From the NCBI GenBank assembly GCA_003445095.1, contig DLVS01000505.1, forward strand, positions 1-5,243: DNA of 5,243 bases. The letters run 5' to 3'. A program made the translations under genes and the position numbers. Origin of the DNA: Verrucomicrobiales bacterium. Lineage in GTDB: Bacteria; Verrucomicrobiota; Verrucomicrobiia; Limisphaerales; UBA9464. Every line of letters starts with the position of its first letter. Positions within the stretch are counted from its first letter, which is position 1. The notes under the pieces are model-generated. The model did not search any database. It had not been told where the DNA came from and worked only from the letters and a program-made list of their open reading frames with translations. This document shows, one piece after another, positions 1 through 5,243 of this stretch.

Positions 1-3000
1 TTGGATTGCGGAGGCAACGACAATGGACAACCGTCGGAGATCACCATCATCGGCAACCTTTTCTACGACTGCGACCAAGCGGTGACGGGCAAGGAGCAAA
101 ATTTCTATGTCCTCCTGAATAACACCGTTGTCCATCAAACGCACCAGGGTGGCCTCGATAACGACGGCGCTGTAGTCAACTTGGCGGACGAGGGAAAAGC
201 TGAGGGCGCGGGAATGTACCTGGAGGGAAACATCATCTACGACGTCGAAAAGCTGGTGCGCAACCTCACCACCGCCACCGTCACATTTAACAACAACCTG
301 ACGTCACTCGCCTGGAACGGCCCGGGCACGGACAATTCCGCGGCCGATCCCCTGTTGAATCACATCCCTTCGCTCGCGGAGACGGATTTCAAAACGTGGG
401 AGGAAGCCCAGGTGCTTCGGAGGTGGTTCGGCCTGCAACCGGGCTCCCCTGCCCTAGGACGTAGCCCAGGCAGACAGGACCTCGGCGGAGCCATTCCCTC
501 CGGATCTTTCGTCAGCGGTGTGCCGCCAGGAACTACCCGCTCGGACGCCGCTACCTTAACCATCGAACCCAATCGAACCGGCCAGGGCATCACTGTTGCC
601 GGATGGCCTCACGGCGCAGGCTACACTCACTACAAGTGGCGGCTGGATGGCGGCGCTTGGAGCTCGGAAACTCCGGCTTCCACCGCAGTTCAACTCACTG
701 GGCTAACGGCTGGCTCACATTCAATTGAAGTCACCGGGCGCCGCGACTCCGGACTTTATCAAGACGATCCGCTTTTCGGTGACGATGCCTCGGTGACCGC
801 GCCGCCGGCCTGGACCGTGGATCCGAACTACGTCTCGCCGCCCCTTCCGGGTCTCCTTCTCAGTGAAGTTTTGGCCCGCAATTTCTCGATCTTCACGAGT
901 GGCGAAACCACTCCCGACCTCGTCGAACTTGTGAACGCCGGAGCAGTCCCGCTTAACCTAGCCGGAGTCGGGTTGTCCGACGATTCATCGCAGCCTTATA
1001 AATATCGATTCCCCCTCGGCACTCTGCTGGATCCGGGCGCGTATTTGGTGGTCTTGGCGGACAGTGACACTGCAAGTCCTGGCATCCATCTAGGATTCGC
1101 CTTGAAGCAGGAAGGCGATTCGCTGTTTCTCCAAGATGCCCCGGAGCGAGGCGGCACGCAGCTCGACCAACTCACCTTCGGGCTCCAAGTCGCCGATCTG
1201 TCCTTGGGCCGCCGCGCCGACGGCTCGTGGGGTTTGTGCCGTCCCACGTTCGGGGAAACCAACCTAGCGGTGTCCACCGGCGATCCTCACTCTCTTCGAA
1301 TCAACGAATGGCTCGCCAACGCCCGCTTCCTGTCAGCCGATGATTTCATCGAACTGTACAATCCCGAGCCGCGACCGGTCGCCCTCAGTGGGCTCTACCT
1401 TTCCGACGCCGCGGGAGCTCCTGACCGCTATCAGATTCCACCGCTCAGTTTCATCGCGGCCGCCGGTTGTCTTAGCCTGAGGGCCGATGGCGATGATCAA
1501 GGCCGACCCGGTCACGTCTCTTTCAGATTGGCGGCGGAGACCGGGATCATCGAACTCTCTGACGCGGATCTCACGCCGATTGACGTCATCAACTACGGCC
1601 CGCAGGCCACCGACGTCTCTCAAGGCCGCACCCCCAGCGGAGCCGAGCAATTCTCCTTCTTCCGCCAGCCCACGCCCGGAGCGCTGAATCCCGGTTCCGG
1701 AGGCGGCGGAACCACCAACATTATCTACCACAGCACTCCGCTGTTGGCATTCGGAGCCACTTGGCGATATCTGGCCGACCTCCCCGATCCTGGAACGAGC
1801 TGGCGGAATACGGACTTCAACGACAGCACCTGGAAGTCGGGCGCTGGGCCGCTCGGATTGGAGACAAGCACGCCCTACCCTTACCCGCTGCCGGTGAAGA
1901 CGACGCTGCCGATCACGGCCCCCAACGGAACTCATATTAAGACCTACTACTTCCGAACTCATTTTCAATCCGACGCGCCTGCCGTGGGGCTGACGCTCTA
2001 CGCGACTAACTATTTGGATGACGGTGCCGTGTATTACCTCAACGGCGTTCGGGTCGGGGCACTGCGTGTTTCCGACAATCCCGCCCGGCACGACAGCGAT
2101 GCCACACTCCAACCGGACGAAGGGCAGATGGAAGTGGTCCCTCTCGCGGCCGACCATCTCCGCTTCGGCGACAACGTGCTTGCGGTGGAAGTTCATCAAT
2201 CCGGGAATTCCAGTTCCGATGTCATGTTCGGCCTCGCGCTGGCAGCAGTTCAGGCGATCACGAACAGCACAGCCGAATCGAGCCAGCCTCTCGTTCTCAA
2301 TGAGGTCTTCGCGCGGAATCGGTCACGCCCAAACATCGATGGCCGGATCTGCGGCTGGGTCGAACTGTTCAACCCAAATACCAACGCCGTGAGCCTGGCG
2401 GATCTCAGCTTGAGCGATGATTCAGCGGTGCCCCGCAAATGGGTTTTCCCAGAAGGGAGCCTCATTGCATCGGGCGGATTTCAGACGGTGTGGTTTGACG
2501 AAACACGACCCATTTCGAGCACGAACACTGGTTTCAACCTACCCAATCAAGGCGGCGCTGTCTTTTTGTCACAACGTCCGGCCGACGGTGGCGGAGTGTT
2601 GGATGCGCTCCATTTCGGCTGGCCGGCGACCGACTTCGCCGTGGGCCGCGTGCCCGACGGCGGCGACGACTGGGTTCTCACGGTGCCCGGTGAAAACGCC
2701 GTTAACGTGGTCGCTGGATTGGGTTCACCGACCGCCCTGCGTTTGAACGAGTGGATGGCTGACCCGTTGTCCGGCTCCGATTGGTTTGAAATCTACAACG
2801 GTGACGCCGCTCCCGTGGCACTTCATGGGCTCGCCGTGACCGACGATTTGGGCTCGCCTGTCAAATCGCCGTTCCCACCGCTCTCATTCATCGGCACTGG
2901 CCGGTACGCTTACGTCCAAATGTTAGCCGACAAGAAGCCCGCCTCGGGAGCGAATCATGCCGACTTCAAACTCGCGAAAGAAGGATCGGCGCTGGGACTC

Positions 3001-3537
3001 TTTGCTCTGTCGGGTCTTTCGTTGGATGCCCTCGGCTTCGGCGCCCAAACCCACGGCGTGTCGGAAGGTCGCCTGCCCGACGGTGCCGACACATTCACCC
3101 AGTTCCCCACTAGTCCAACTCCCGAAGCCCCCAACCGCCTCGCCGGCGATCCGGGAGATGCCGACTCCGACGGAATGCCAGACACCTGGGAAGACGCCCA
3201 TGGTCTCAACCGACTCGTGGACGATGCCGCGCTCGATCCCGACGGCGATGGATACGCCAACCTCGACGAGTACCAAGCCGGCACCGATCCCCAGCAAGCC
3301 ATCAGCAACCTCAACCTTCAGGCGAACCCTACACCGGATGGAAAAATCGAACTCGTGTTTCAAGGAGTGGCCGGACACAACTACACCGCGCAAATCCGCG
3401 ACGACCTTTCTGGAGTAGGCTGGCAAACGCTCCTTCAAATTCCAACGCGCGTTGGCGGTGGCCCGGTGATCGTCCCGGCCGGGACAGGGCTTGGCGCTGG
3501 TCATTTCTACCGGATTGTCACGCCCGCAATACCGTAA
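1..3537 (+). CDS. Large secreted multidomain protein with beta-helix, four lamin-tail domains and jelly-roll (5' truncated)
   Basis: The frame is open at the left edge. The TTG at base 1 is only the window border, so the signal peptide and true start lie outside; 1178 residues are visible before the TAA. In order I see: the end of a right-handed beta-helix (about residues 1-115; NLFYDCD, NNTVV, GNIIYDV, FNNNLTS rungs) and its usual closing segment (PGSPALG...DLGG, about 148-165); an Ig-like domain (about 181-263; YKWRLDGGAWS, LTAGSHSIEVTGR); LTD 1 (285-421) and LTD 2 (431-563); a Gly-rich linker; a galactose-binding-like jelly-roll (about 577-751; DFNDSTWKSG, DDGAVYYLNG, NVLAVEVHQ); LTD 3 (764-901) and LTD 4 (912-1045); a thrombospondin-3-like calcium-binding segment (1053-1096; DADSDGMPD, DPDGDG); and a C-terminal beta module (1101-1178) ending FYRIVTP. 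Such proteins are secreted or cell-surface; adhesion or polysaccharide binding is inference. No catalytic residues can be assigned. There is no sortase or PEP-CTERM tail. Confidence 0.93.
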   Translation: MDCGGNDNGQPSEITIIGNLFYDCDQAVTGKEQNFYVLLNNTVVHQTHQGGLDNDGAVVNLADEGKAEGAGMYLEGNIIYDVEKLVRNLTTATVTFNNNLTSLAWNGPGTDNSAADPLLNHIPSLAETDFKTWEEAQVLRRWFGLQPGSPALGRSPGRQDLGGAIPSGSFVSGVPPGTTRSDAATLTIEPNRTGQGITVAGWPHGAGYTHYKWRLDGGAWSSETPASTAVQLTGLTAGSHSIEVTGRRDSGLYQDDPLFGDDASVTAPPAWTVDPNYVSPPLPGLLLSEVLARNFSIFTSGETTPDLVELVNAGAVPLNLAGVGLSDDSSQPYKYRFPLGTLLDPGAYLVVLADSDTASPGIHLGFALKQEGDSLFLQDAPERGGTQLDQLTFGLQVADLSLGRRADGSWGLCRPTFGETNLAVSTGDPHSLRINEWLANARFLSADDFIELYNPEPRPVALSGLYLSDAAGAPDRYQIPPLSFIAAAGCLSLRADGDDQGRPGHVSFRLAAETGIIELSDADLTPIDVINYGPQATDVSQGRTPSGAEQFSFFRQPTPGALNPGSGGGGTTNIIYHSTPLLAFGATWRYLADLPDPGTSWRNTDFNDSTWKSGAGPLGLETSTPYPYPLPVKTTLPITAPNGTHIKTYYFRTHFQSDAPAVGLTLYATNYLDDGAVYYLNGVRVGALRVSDNPARHDSDATLQPDEGQMEVVPLAADHLRFGDNVLAVEVHQSGNSSSDVMFGLALAAVQAITNSTAESSQPLVLNEVFARNRSRPNIDGRICGWVELFNPNTNAVSLADLSLSDDSAVPRKWVFPEGSLIASGGFQTVWFDETRPISSTNTGFNLPNQGGAVFLSQRPADGGGVLDALHFGWPATDFAVGRVPDGGDDWVLTVPGENAVNVVAGLGSPTALRLNEWMADPLSGSDWFEIYNGDAAPVALHGLAVTDDLGSPVKSPFPPLSFIGTGRYAYVQMLADKKPASGANHADFKLAKEGSALGLFALSGLSLDALGFGAQTHGVSEGRLPDGADTFTQFPTSPTPEAPNRLAGDPGDADSDGMPDTWEDAHGLNRLVDDAALDPDGDGYANLDEYQAGTDPQQAISNLNLQANPTPDGKIELVFQGVAGHNYTAQIRDDLSGVGWQTLLQIPTRVGGGPVIVPAGTGLGAGHFYRIVTPAIP
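853..1689 (+). repeat. First copy of the LTD pair (LTD 1 + LTD 2) within the large secreted protein
   Basis: Two consecutive lamin-tail domains. The first opens LLLSEVLARN and contains a DLVELVN core, LSDDSSQPYKYRFP, and a closing LDQLTFGLQVADLSLGRR. The second opens LRINEWLAN and contains DFIELYNPEPRPVALSGL, PPLSFIAAAG and a closing IDVINYGPQATDVSQGR. Each half resembles its counterpart in the second pair (2290-3135) more than it resembles its immediate neighbour, judged by eye. LTD domains are Ig-like folds found in lamins and in many bacterial secreted proteins. Confidence 0.8.
1729..2253 (+). other. Jelly-roll (galactose-binding-like) domain between the two LTD pairs
   Basis: Encodes about residues 577-751 of the large protein. 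Diagnostic stretches are TWRYLADLPDPGTSW, then DFNDSTWKSGAGPLG, a YYFRTHF strand, DDGAVYYLNGVRVG, and FGDNVLAVEVHQSG followed by SSDVMFGLAL. From memory, this layout (W-x-x-x-D-F-D-D-S-x-W, D-D-G-x-x-x-Y-L-N-G, N-x-L-A-V-E-V-H-Q) is frequent beside LTD domains in Verrucomicrobiota and Planctomycetota proteins. Ligand binding is inference; no ligand site can be identified. Confidence 0.72.
2290..3135 (+). repeat. Second copy of the LTD pair (LTD 3 + LTD 4)
   Basis: Parallels the first pair. LTD 3 opens LVLNEVFARN and has WVELFNPNTNAVSLADL, LSDDSAVPRKWVFP and a closing LDALHFGWPATDFAVGR. LTD 4 opens LRLNEWMAD and has DWFEIYNGDAAPVALHGL, PPLSFIGTG and a closing LDALGFGAQTHGVSEGR. NEV-ARN marks the first member and NEW the second member of each pair. 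This is most simply explained by duplication of a two-domain unit around the jelly-roll domain. Confidence 0.8.
3157..3291 (+). other. Thrombospondin type-3-like calcium-binding segment
   Basis: Residues 1053-1097 of the large protein carry two acidic loops, DADSDGMPDTWEDAHGLN and DPDGDGYANLDEYQAGTDP. The D-x-D-x-D-G pattern followed by a short W/L-x-E-x helix is the standard bacterial calcium-binding linker seen just before the C-terminal module in secreted proteins. It probably acts as a rigid, calcium-dependent spacer. Calcium binding is known for the motif class and inferred here. Confidence 0.8.
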
Positions 3538-3639
3538 CCACGGGACAGCATATTCAAGAATGCGTTTTGCCGAGCCGTACACGCAGCTGCAAATGGTCCA
3601 GGGATTCCTCCAGTCCCGTACTTCTCGGCGATCCAGCGC

Positions 3640-3861
3640 CTACCGGGTCACCGCCTCCTGCCGGGAAACGCTCACAATCTGCGCCGGGTCCACCACGTTG
3701 AAGCGGCCGCCCGCTGTCGTCACCACCACCACGTTTACCTCAGGCGGAAACAGCACATAGTCAGGGTGAGGCACCGGAAGCATTCGGCCCGATGACAATT
3801 CGATAACCACGGGCCAATGCGACGCAGTCTGGACCGCGTCCTTCAATGCTTCGCGTGTCAT
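3640..3861 (-). CDS. Small conserved hypothetical protein (73 aa)
   Basis: I chose the ATG at 3861, which gives MTREALKDAV... to the TAG at 3640. The frame is open further upstream, but the extra residues do not look like part of the family and overlap the DUF433 remnant. The layout is an N-terminal helix (MTREALKDAVQTA), a strand ending at a short turn (VVIELSSGRMLPV), a conserved-looking PHPDYVLFPP, a hydrophobic strand VVVVTTAGGRFNVVD, and a final strand QIVSVSRQE. I recognise the pattern 'T-x-x-x-L-K... DGR-x-x-x-V-x-H-P-[DE]-[FY]... V-D-x-x-x-I' from short orphan proteins common in Verrucomicrobiota and Planctomycetota genomes. I know of no assigned function. It looks cytoplasmic: no signal peptide or membrane segment. 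The only Shine-Dalgarno-like run, AGCAGG, sits about 11 bases from the ATG and is weak. It shares strand with the DUF433 remnant upstream, 67 bases away. Confidence 0.72.
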   Translation of the reverse strand: MTREALKDAVQTASHWPVVIELSSGRMLPVPHPDYVLFPPEVNVVVVTTAGGRFNVVDPAQIVSVSRQEAVTR

Positions 3862-3928
3862 GACGGAATGAACCTGCTCGGAAGCGGGGGGTAAGTCCAA
3901 CCGCCAATTGCCAACAGCCCCCACCGGC

Positions 3929-4060
3929 TCAGCCACGGCGATCAGCTGCGCGCGCGGCGTCCAGCACACCAATGGCTTGCTCGCGGCTCACGCCTTCGAA
4001 AGCATCAAGGAATTCGTCGAGGCTGACGCCCGCTTCCAGATTGCCAAAGAGAGCGTCCAC
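3929..4060 (-). pseudogene. DUF433 (VapB45-like antitoxin) remnant, C-terminal half only
   Basis: Read from 4060 leftwards, the frame gives VDALFGNLEAGVSLDEFLDAF followed by EGVSREQAIGVLDAAR, ending at a TGA (3929-3931). This matches the C-terminal helical half of DUF433 proteins (ALFxNLExGxSLDEFLxxFxxVSREQAxxVLxxA). The N-terminal half, normally with a G-G-x-P-x-x-x-G-T-R-[VI]-P-V type motif, is absent: an in-frame TGA lies only seven codons upstream (4079-4081), and I find no convincing remainder in the other two frames. At the 3' end a CG run (3948-3956) may hold a one-base slip: the neighbouring frame continues ARAQLIAVAE, which resembles the usual end of the family. DUF433 proteins are antitoxins often paired with a DUF5615 PIN-like toxin; no such toxin is present here. 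Either this is a decayed gene or, less likely, a 43-residue protein starting at the GTG at 4060. Confidence 0.7.
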
Positions 4061-4081
4061 GAGTCGCCACCCATGCGGTCA

Positions 4082-4237
4082 AGAGACCAACCGCGGGACC
4101 CTGAGACTTAGGATCACCCGGTTCAATTGGGCCGCGAAGCCGTGGACAGATGCTCCTGACCCCATTTCGAACCGGGCTGCGGAGTCCCCGGCTCCCTGCC
4201 GTTTAGTCGTCGGTGGTAAACATCAGTTTTAGTCTTT
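4082..4237. other. Non-coding stretch between the antitoxin remnant and the sieB-like gene
   Basis: I find no frame here that reads like a protein on either strand. Small structures only: GTTTA (4201-4205) and TAAAC (4217-4221) form a 5-bp inverted repeat with an 11-base loop, and GTTTAGTC (4201-4208) recurs imperfectly as GTTTTAGTC (4226-4234). It may be debris from lost genes, such as the missing start of the DUF433 gene, or a dispersed intergenic repeat. Neither can be decided from this window. Confidence 0.4.
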
Positions 4238-4267
4238 GAGCGCGTCACGGAGCGCGTTATCAAACGC
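4238..4267 (+). promoter_or_regulatory. Direct repeat and small hairpin just upstream of the sieB-like gene
   Basis: GAGCGCGT occurs twice, at 4238-4245 and 4250-4257, with a 12-base period. The second copy overlaps a perfect 5-bp hairpin, GCGTT-ATCA-AACGC (4254-4267), ending 9 bases before the ATG at 4277. TTGAGC (4236-4241) and TATCAA (4258-4263), 16 bases apart, are a weak match to -35/-10 boxes. A repressor operator or a 5'-leader structure is possible; chance in GC-rich DNA is also possible. Confidence 0.25.
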
Positions 4268-4276
4268 CACGCACCC

Positions 4277-4780
4277 ATGACCACCGACTGGCCGAAGACG
4301 GCTCTTGAGGTTCTGAAACTGGCTCCACGTTATTTTGCAGCCACGGCCGCCTTCACGGGGATTGTCCTCTTTGGACCAGACCAATTCTTGGAGCGCCTTA
4401 GGATCAGTAAGTTTGCAGAGAATTACCACACGACTATCGGCATTGTCTTCGTTGGGAGCGTATGTTTGTTCGCCGTCGATCTCGTGCACCATATCGCCAA
4501 ATGGATGAAAGGCTATTGGCGGAATTGGAACCATCGCAAGCTCATTAGGGCACGCCTGCGAAACCTCACTGACGCAGAGAAATTGATCCTGCAGCCATAC
4601 CTAGCCGACAAGACCCGCACTTGCTATTTCGAATTGGGGAACGGCGTCGTAATTGGTCTCGAACAGTGTGGGATACTTGGGTGTGTTAGCGGAGATCAAA
4701 ACAACAAAGGGTTTCCTTACAACATTAGTGACACCGCGTGGGATTACCTCAGCGCCAACCGATGCAACCTTGATGAGTAA
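4277..4780 (+). CDS. SieB-like superinfection exclusion protein
   Basis: A 167-residue protein that I assign to the SieB (superinfection exclusion protein B) family. Two hydrophobic segments are visible, about residues 14-33 (LAPRYFAATAAFTGIVLFGP) and 52-73 (TTIGIVFVGSVCLFAVDLV), separated by a loop with FLERLRISKFAENY. A basic juxtamembrane stretch follows (KGYWRNWNHRKLIRARLR), then a soluble tail with LTDAEKLILQPYL, GVVIGLEQCGIL and FPYNISDTAWDYL. This order, with the LTxxEKxILxxF/Y, GLxxxGI and FxYNIxxxAxxYL pieces and a length near 160-190, is typical of the family. In phages lambda and P22, SieB is an inner-membrane protein of the prophage that aborts development of certain other phages; that role here is inference. 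ATG 4277 is the only plausible start (the frame closes at a TAA at 4217), but there is no Shine-Dalgarno sequence. GC by rough hand count is low-50s percent, against about 60 or more in the large gene. No operon partner. Confidence 0.72.
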   Translation: MTTDWPKTALEVLKLAPRYFAATAAFTGIVLFGPDQFLERLRISKFAENYHTTIGIVFVGSVCLFAVDLVHHIAKWMKGYWRNWNHRKLIRARLRNLTDAEKLILQPYLADKTRTCYFELGNGVVIGLEQCGILGCVSGDQNNKGFPYNISDTAWDYLSANRCNLDE

Positions 4781-4819
4781 ACCAAATCCCGCTGAACCCA
4801 GGATGAAGCGCTTAGGTCA

Positions 4820-4840
4820 TCTCATTGGATTGGGATGAGG
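4820..4840. other. Small hairpin downstream of the sieB-like gene
   Basis: CTCAT (4821-4825) pairs with ATGAG (4835-4839) across a 9-base loop, with one extra wobble pair outside. It lies about 40 bases after the stop codon of the sieB-like gene. No T-run follows on the + strand, so it is not a classical intrinsic terminator, though it might still protect the 3' end of the transcript. Confidence 0.25.
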
Positions 4841-4877
4841 CACCCGAGCCAGCCGATAGGTATGCTGTTCCTTCGCG

Positions 4878-4921
4878 CCTGGAGCGTCTGTATTGACAGA
4901 TTGGCGGAACAAAGCTCCAGG
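4878..4921. repeat. Nested inverted repeat between two convergent genes
   Basis: CCTGGAGC (4878-4885) and GCTCCAGG (4914-4921) are a perfect 8-bp inverted repeat separated by 28 bases. Inside lies a second perfect hairpin, TCTGT-ATTG-ACAGA (4887-4900). The remaining 13 bases of the loop (4901-4913) are unpaired and A/G-rich at the right end. It sits between the stop codons of the sieB-like gene (+) and the partial gene (-), where a bidirectional terminator is expected, but no T-run follows on either strand. Alternatives are a dispersed palindromic element or a small structured RNA. It lacks the RYYYAAC/GTTRRRY ends of an integron attC site. Confidence 0.5.
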
Positions 4922-4941
4922 TCACCTTCCCACTGACTCAA

Positions 4942-5243
4942 TCAACGCAGCTCAAACACTTGGAAGTACCTGCCGAATTCAGCAATCACGAACTCCTTGG
5001 TGATGCTCTCCTCGTCCGCTACGAACGGCTCACCGGCTAGAGTCCAATTCACCAGATCGAAACTGGACTTCAATTGGTATCGCCGACCGAGCACGAGCTT
5101 CAGGTTCAGGTTCACCCGACTGACTTCGATGCCAAGCTCCGGGGCAAATGGAGGCGAGGCAATTATCACCTGTGGTGGGCTGGTGTATCCACTACCCAGA
5201 TTCGAGACGCTAATCGCCACGACTGAACCGTCAGCGACTAGGG
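4942..5243 (-). CDS. C-terminal end of a second large secreted protein (5' truncated)
   Basis: The frame runs in from the right edge; 99 residues precede the TGA at 4942-4944. The GTG at 5220 is internal, since the preceding codons read LVADGS and continue directly into VVAISVSNLGSGYTSPP. Two parts are visible: a GSGYTSPPQVIIASPPF repeat-type segment, common as the last unit of long Verrucomicrobial surface proteins, and a terminal beta module with LVLGRRYQLKSSFDLVNWTLAG and, near the end, FGRYFQVFEL. The latter resembles the C-terminus of the large gene at the left of the window (YTAQIRDDLSGVGWQ...FYRIV). The protein is probably extracellular; its function cannot be told from this fragment. 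It is convergent with the sieB-like gene, with 161 bases between the stop codons. Confidence 0.85.
   Translation of the reverse strand, partial: LVADGSVVAISVSNLGSGYTSPPQVIIASPPFAPELGIEVSRVNLNLKLVLGRRYQLKSSFDLVNWTLAGEPFVADEESITKEFVIAEFGRYFQVFELR

Noticed and set aside
1333..2199. A 288-codon open frame on the minus strand inside the large gene.
   Set aside because: It lies opposite a clear multidomain coding sequence, is rich in Arg/Gly/Val as expected for an antisense shadow in GC-rich DNA, and shows no domain.
2923..3582. A 219-codon open frame on the minus strand overlapping the end of the large gene.
   Set aside because: Antisense to the calcium-binding segment and C-terminal module of the large protein; no recognisable motif or start signal.
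3540..3619. ACGGGAC (3540-3546) and GTCCCGT (3613-3619) form a 7-bp inverted repeat after the stop codon of the large gene, a possible terminator.
   Set aside because: The 66-base loop is too long for an intrinsic terminator and no T-run follows. The nearer 4-bp stem GCAT/ATGC before TTTT is too weak to call.
4156..4180. On the minus strand, GGTTCGAAAT resembles the T-arm of a tRNA, which would suggest an attachment site.
   Set aside because: The stem has a mismatch, and no acceptor stem, anticodon arm or D-arm can be folded around it. I take it as chance.
3908..4232. Two overlapping + strand open frames across the DUF433 remnant.
   Set aside because: Their translations look random, and the recognisable DUF433 motif lies on the other strand.
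4229..4534. A 101-codon minus-strand frame overlapping the start of the sieB-like gene.
   Set aside because: It is antisense to the first transmembrane half of the SieB-like protein, which has recognisable family motifs; the antisense product has none.
4878..4921. The nested inverted repeat as an integron attC site.
   Set aside because: The RYYYAAC and GTTRRRY end boxes are missing and there is no cassette-like arrangement of genes.

Overview
The window looks like a fragment of a GC-rich chromosome from the Verrucomicrobiota, most likely the Pedosphaera/Limisphaera side of the phylum. This rests on protein style and not on a marker gene. The main gene is a giant secreted protein that combines a beta-helix, lamin-tail domains (LTD), a jelly-roll and a thrombospondin-3-like segment. 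Both large genes end in the 'YxLxSSxDLxxW...YF' type of C-terminal module common in that phylum. No rRNA, tRNA or housekeeping gene is present to settle the taxonomy.

Layout. Positions 1-3537 (+) hold the 3' part of a very large extracellular protein gene whose start lies before the window. It contains two copies of a pair of LTD domains, with a jelly-roll domain between the copies. Positions 3640-4060 (-) carry a 73-residue protein of a widespread but uncharacterised small family. Just upstream of it is the decayed C-terminal half of a DUF433 (VapB45-like antitoxin) gene. Positions 4061-4276 have no convincing gene. Positions 4277-4780 (+) encode a two-transmembrane-segment protein that I recognise as the SieB (superinfection exclusion B) family, a phage-exclusion protein. 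Positions 4781-4941 are a convergent intergenic stretch with an 8-bp inverted repeat that encloses a second small hairpin. Positions 4942-5243 (-) are the 3' end of a second large secreted protein gene that runs off the right edge.

The two large surface-protein genes point at each other. The roughly 1.4 kb between their 3' ends is filled with small, mobile-type cargo: a toxin-antitoxin remnant, an orphan small gene and a SieB-like gene of lower GC content. The most biologically interesting item is the SieB-like gene, a candidate anti-phage membrane protein in a non-proteobacterial chromosome with no recognisable phage genes beside it in this window. I do not see a clearly new multi-gene system, CRISPR array, insertion sequence or RNA gene.
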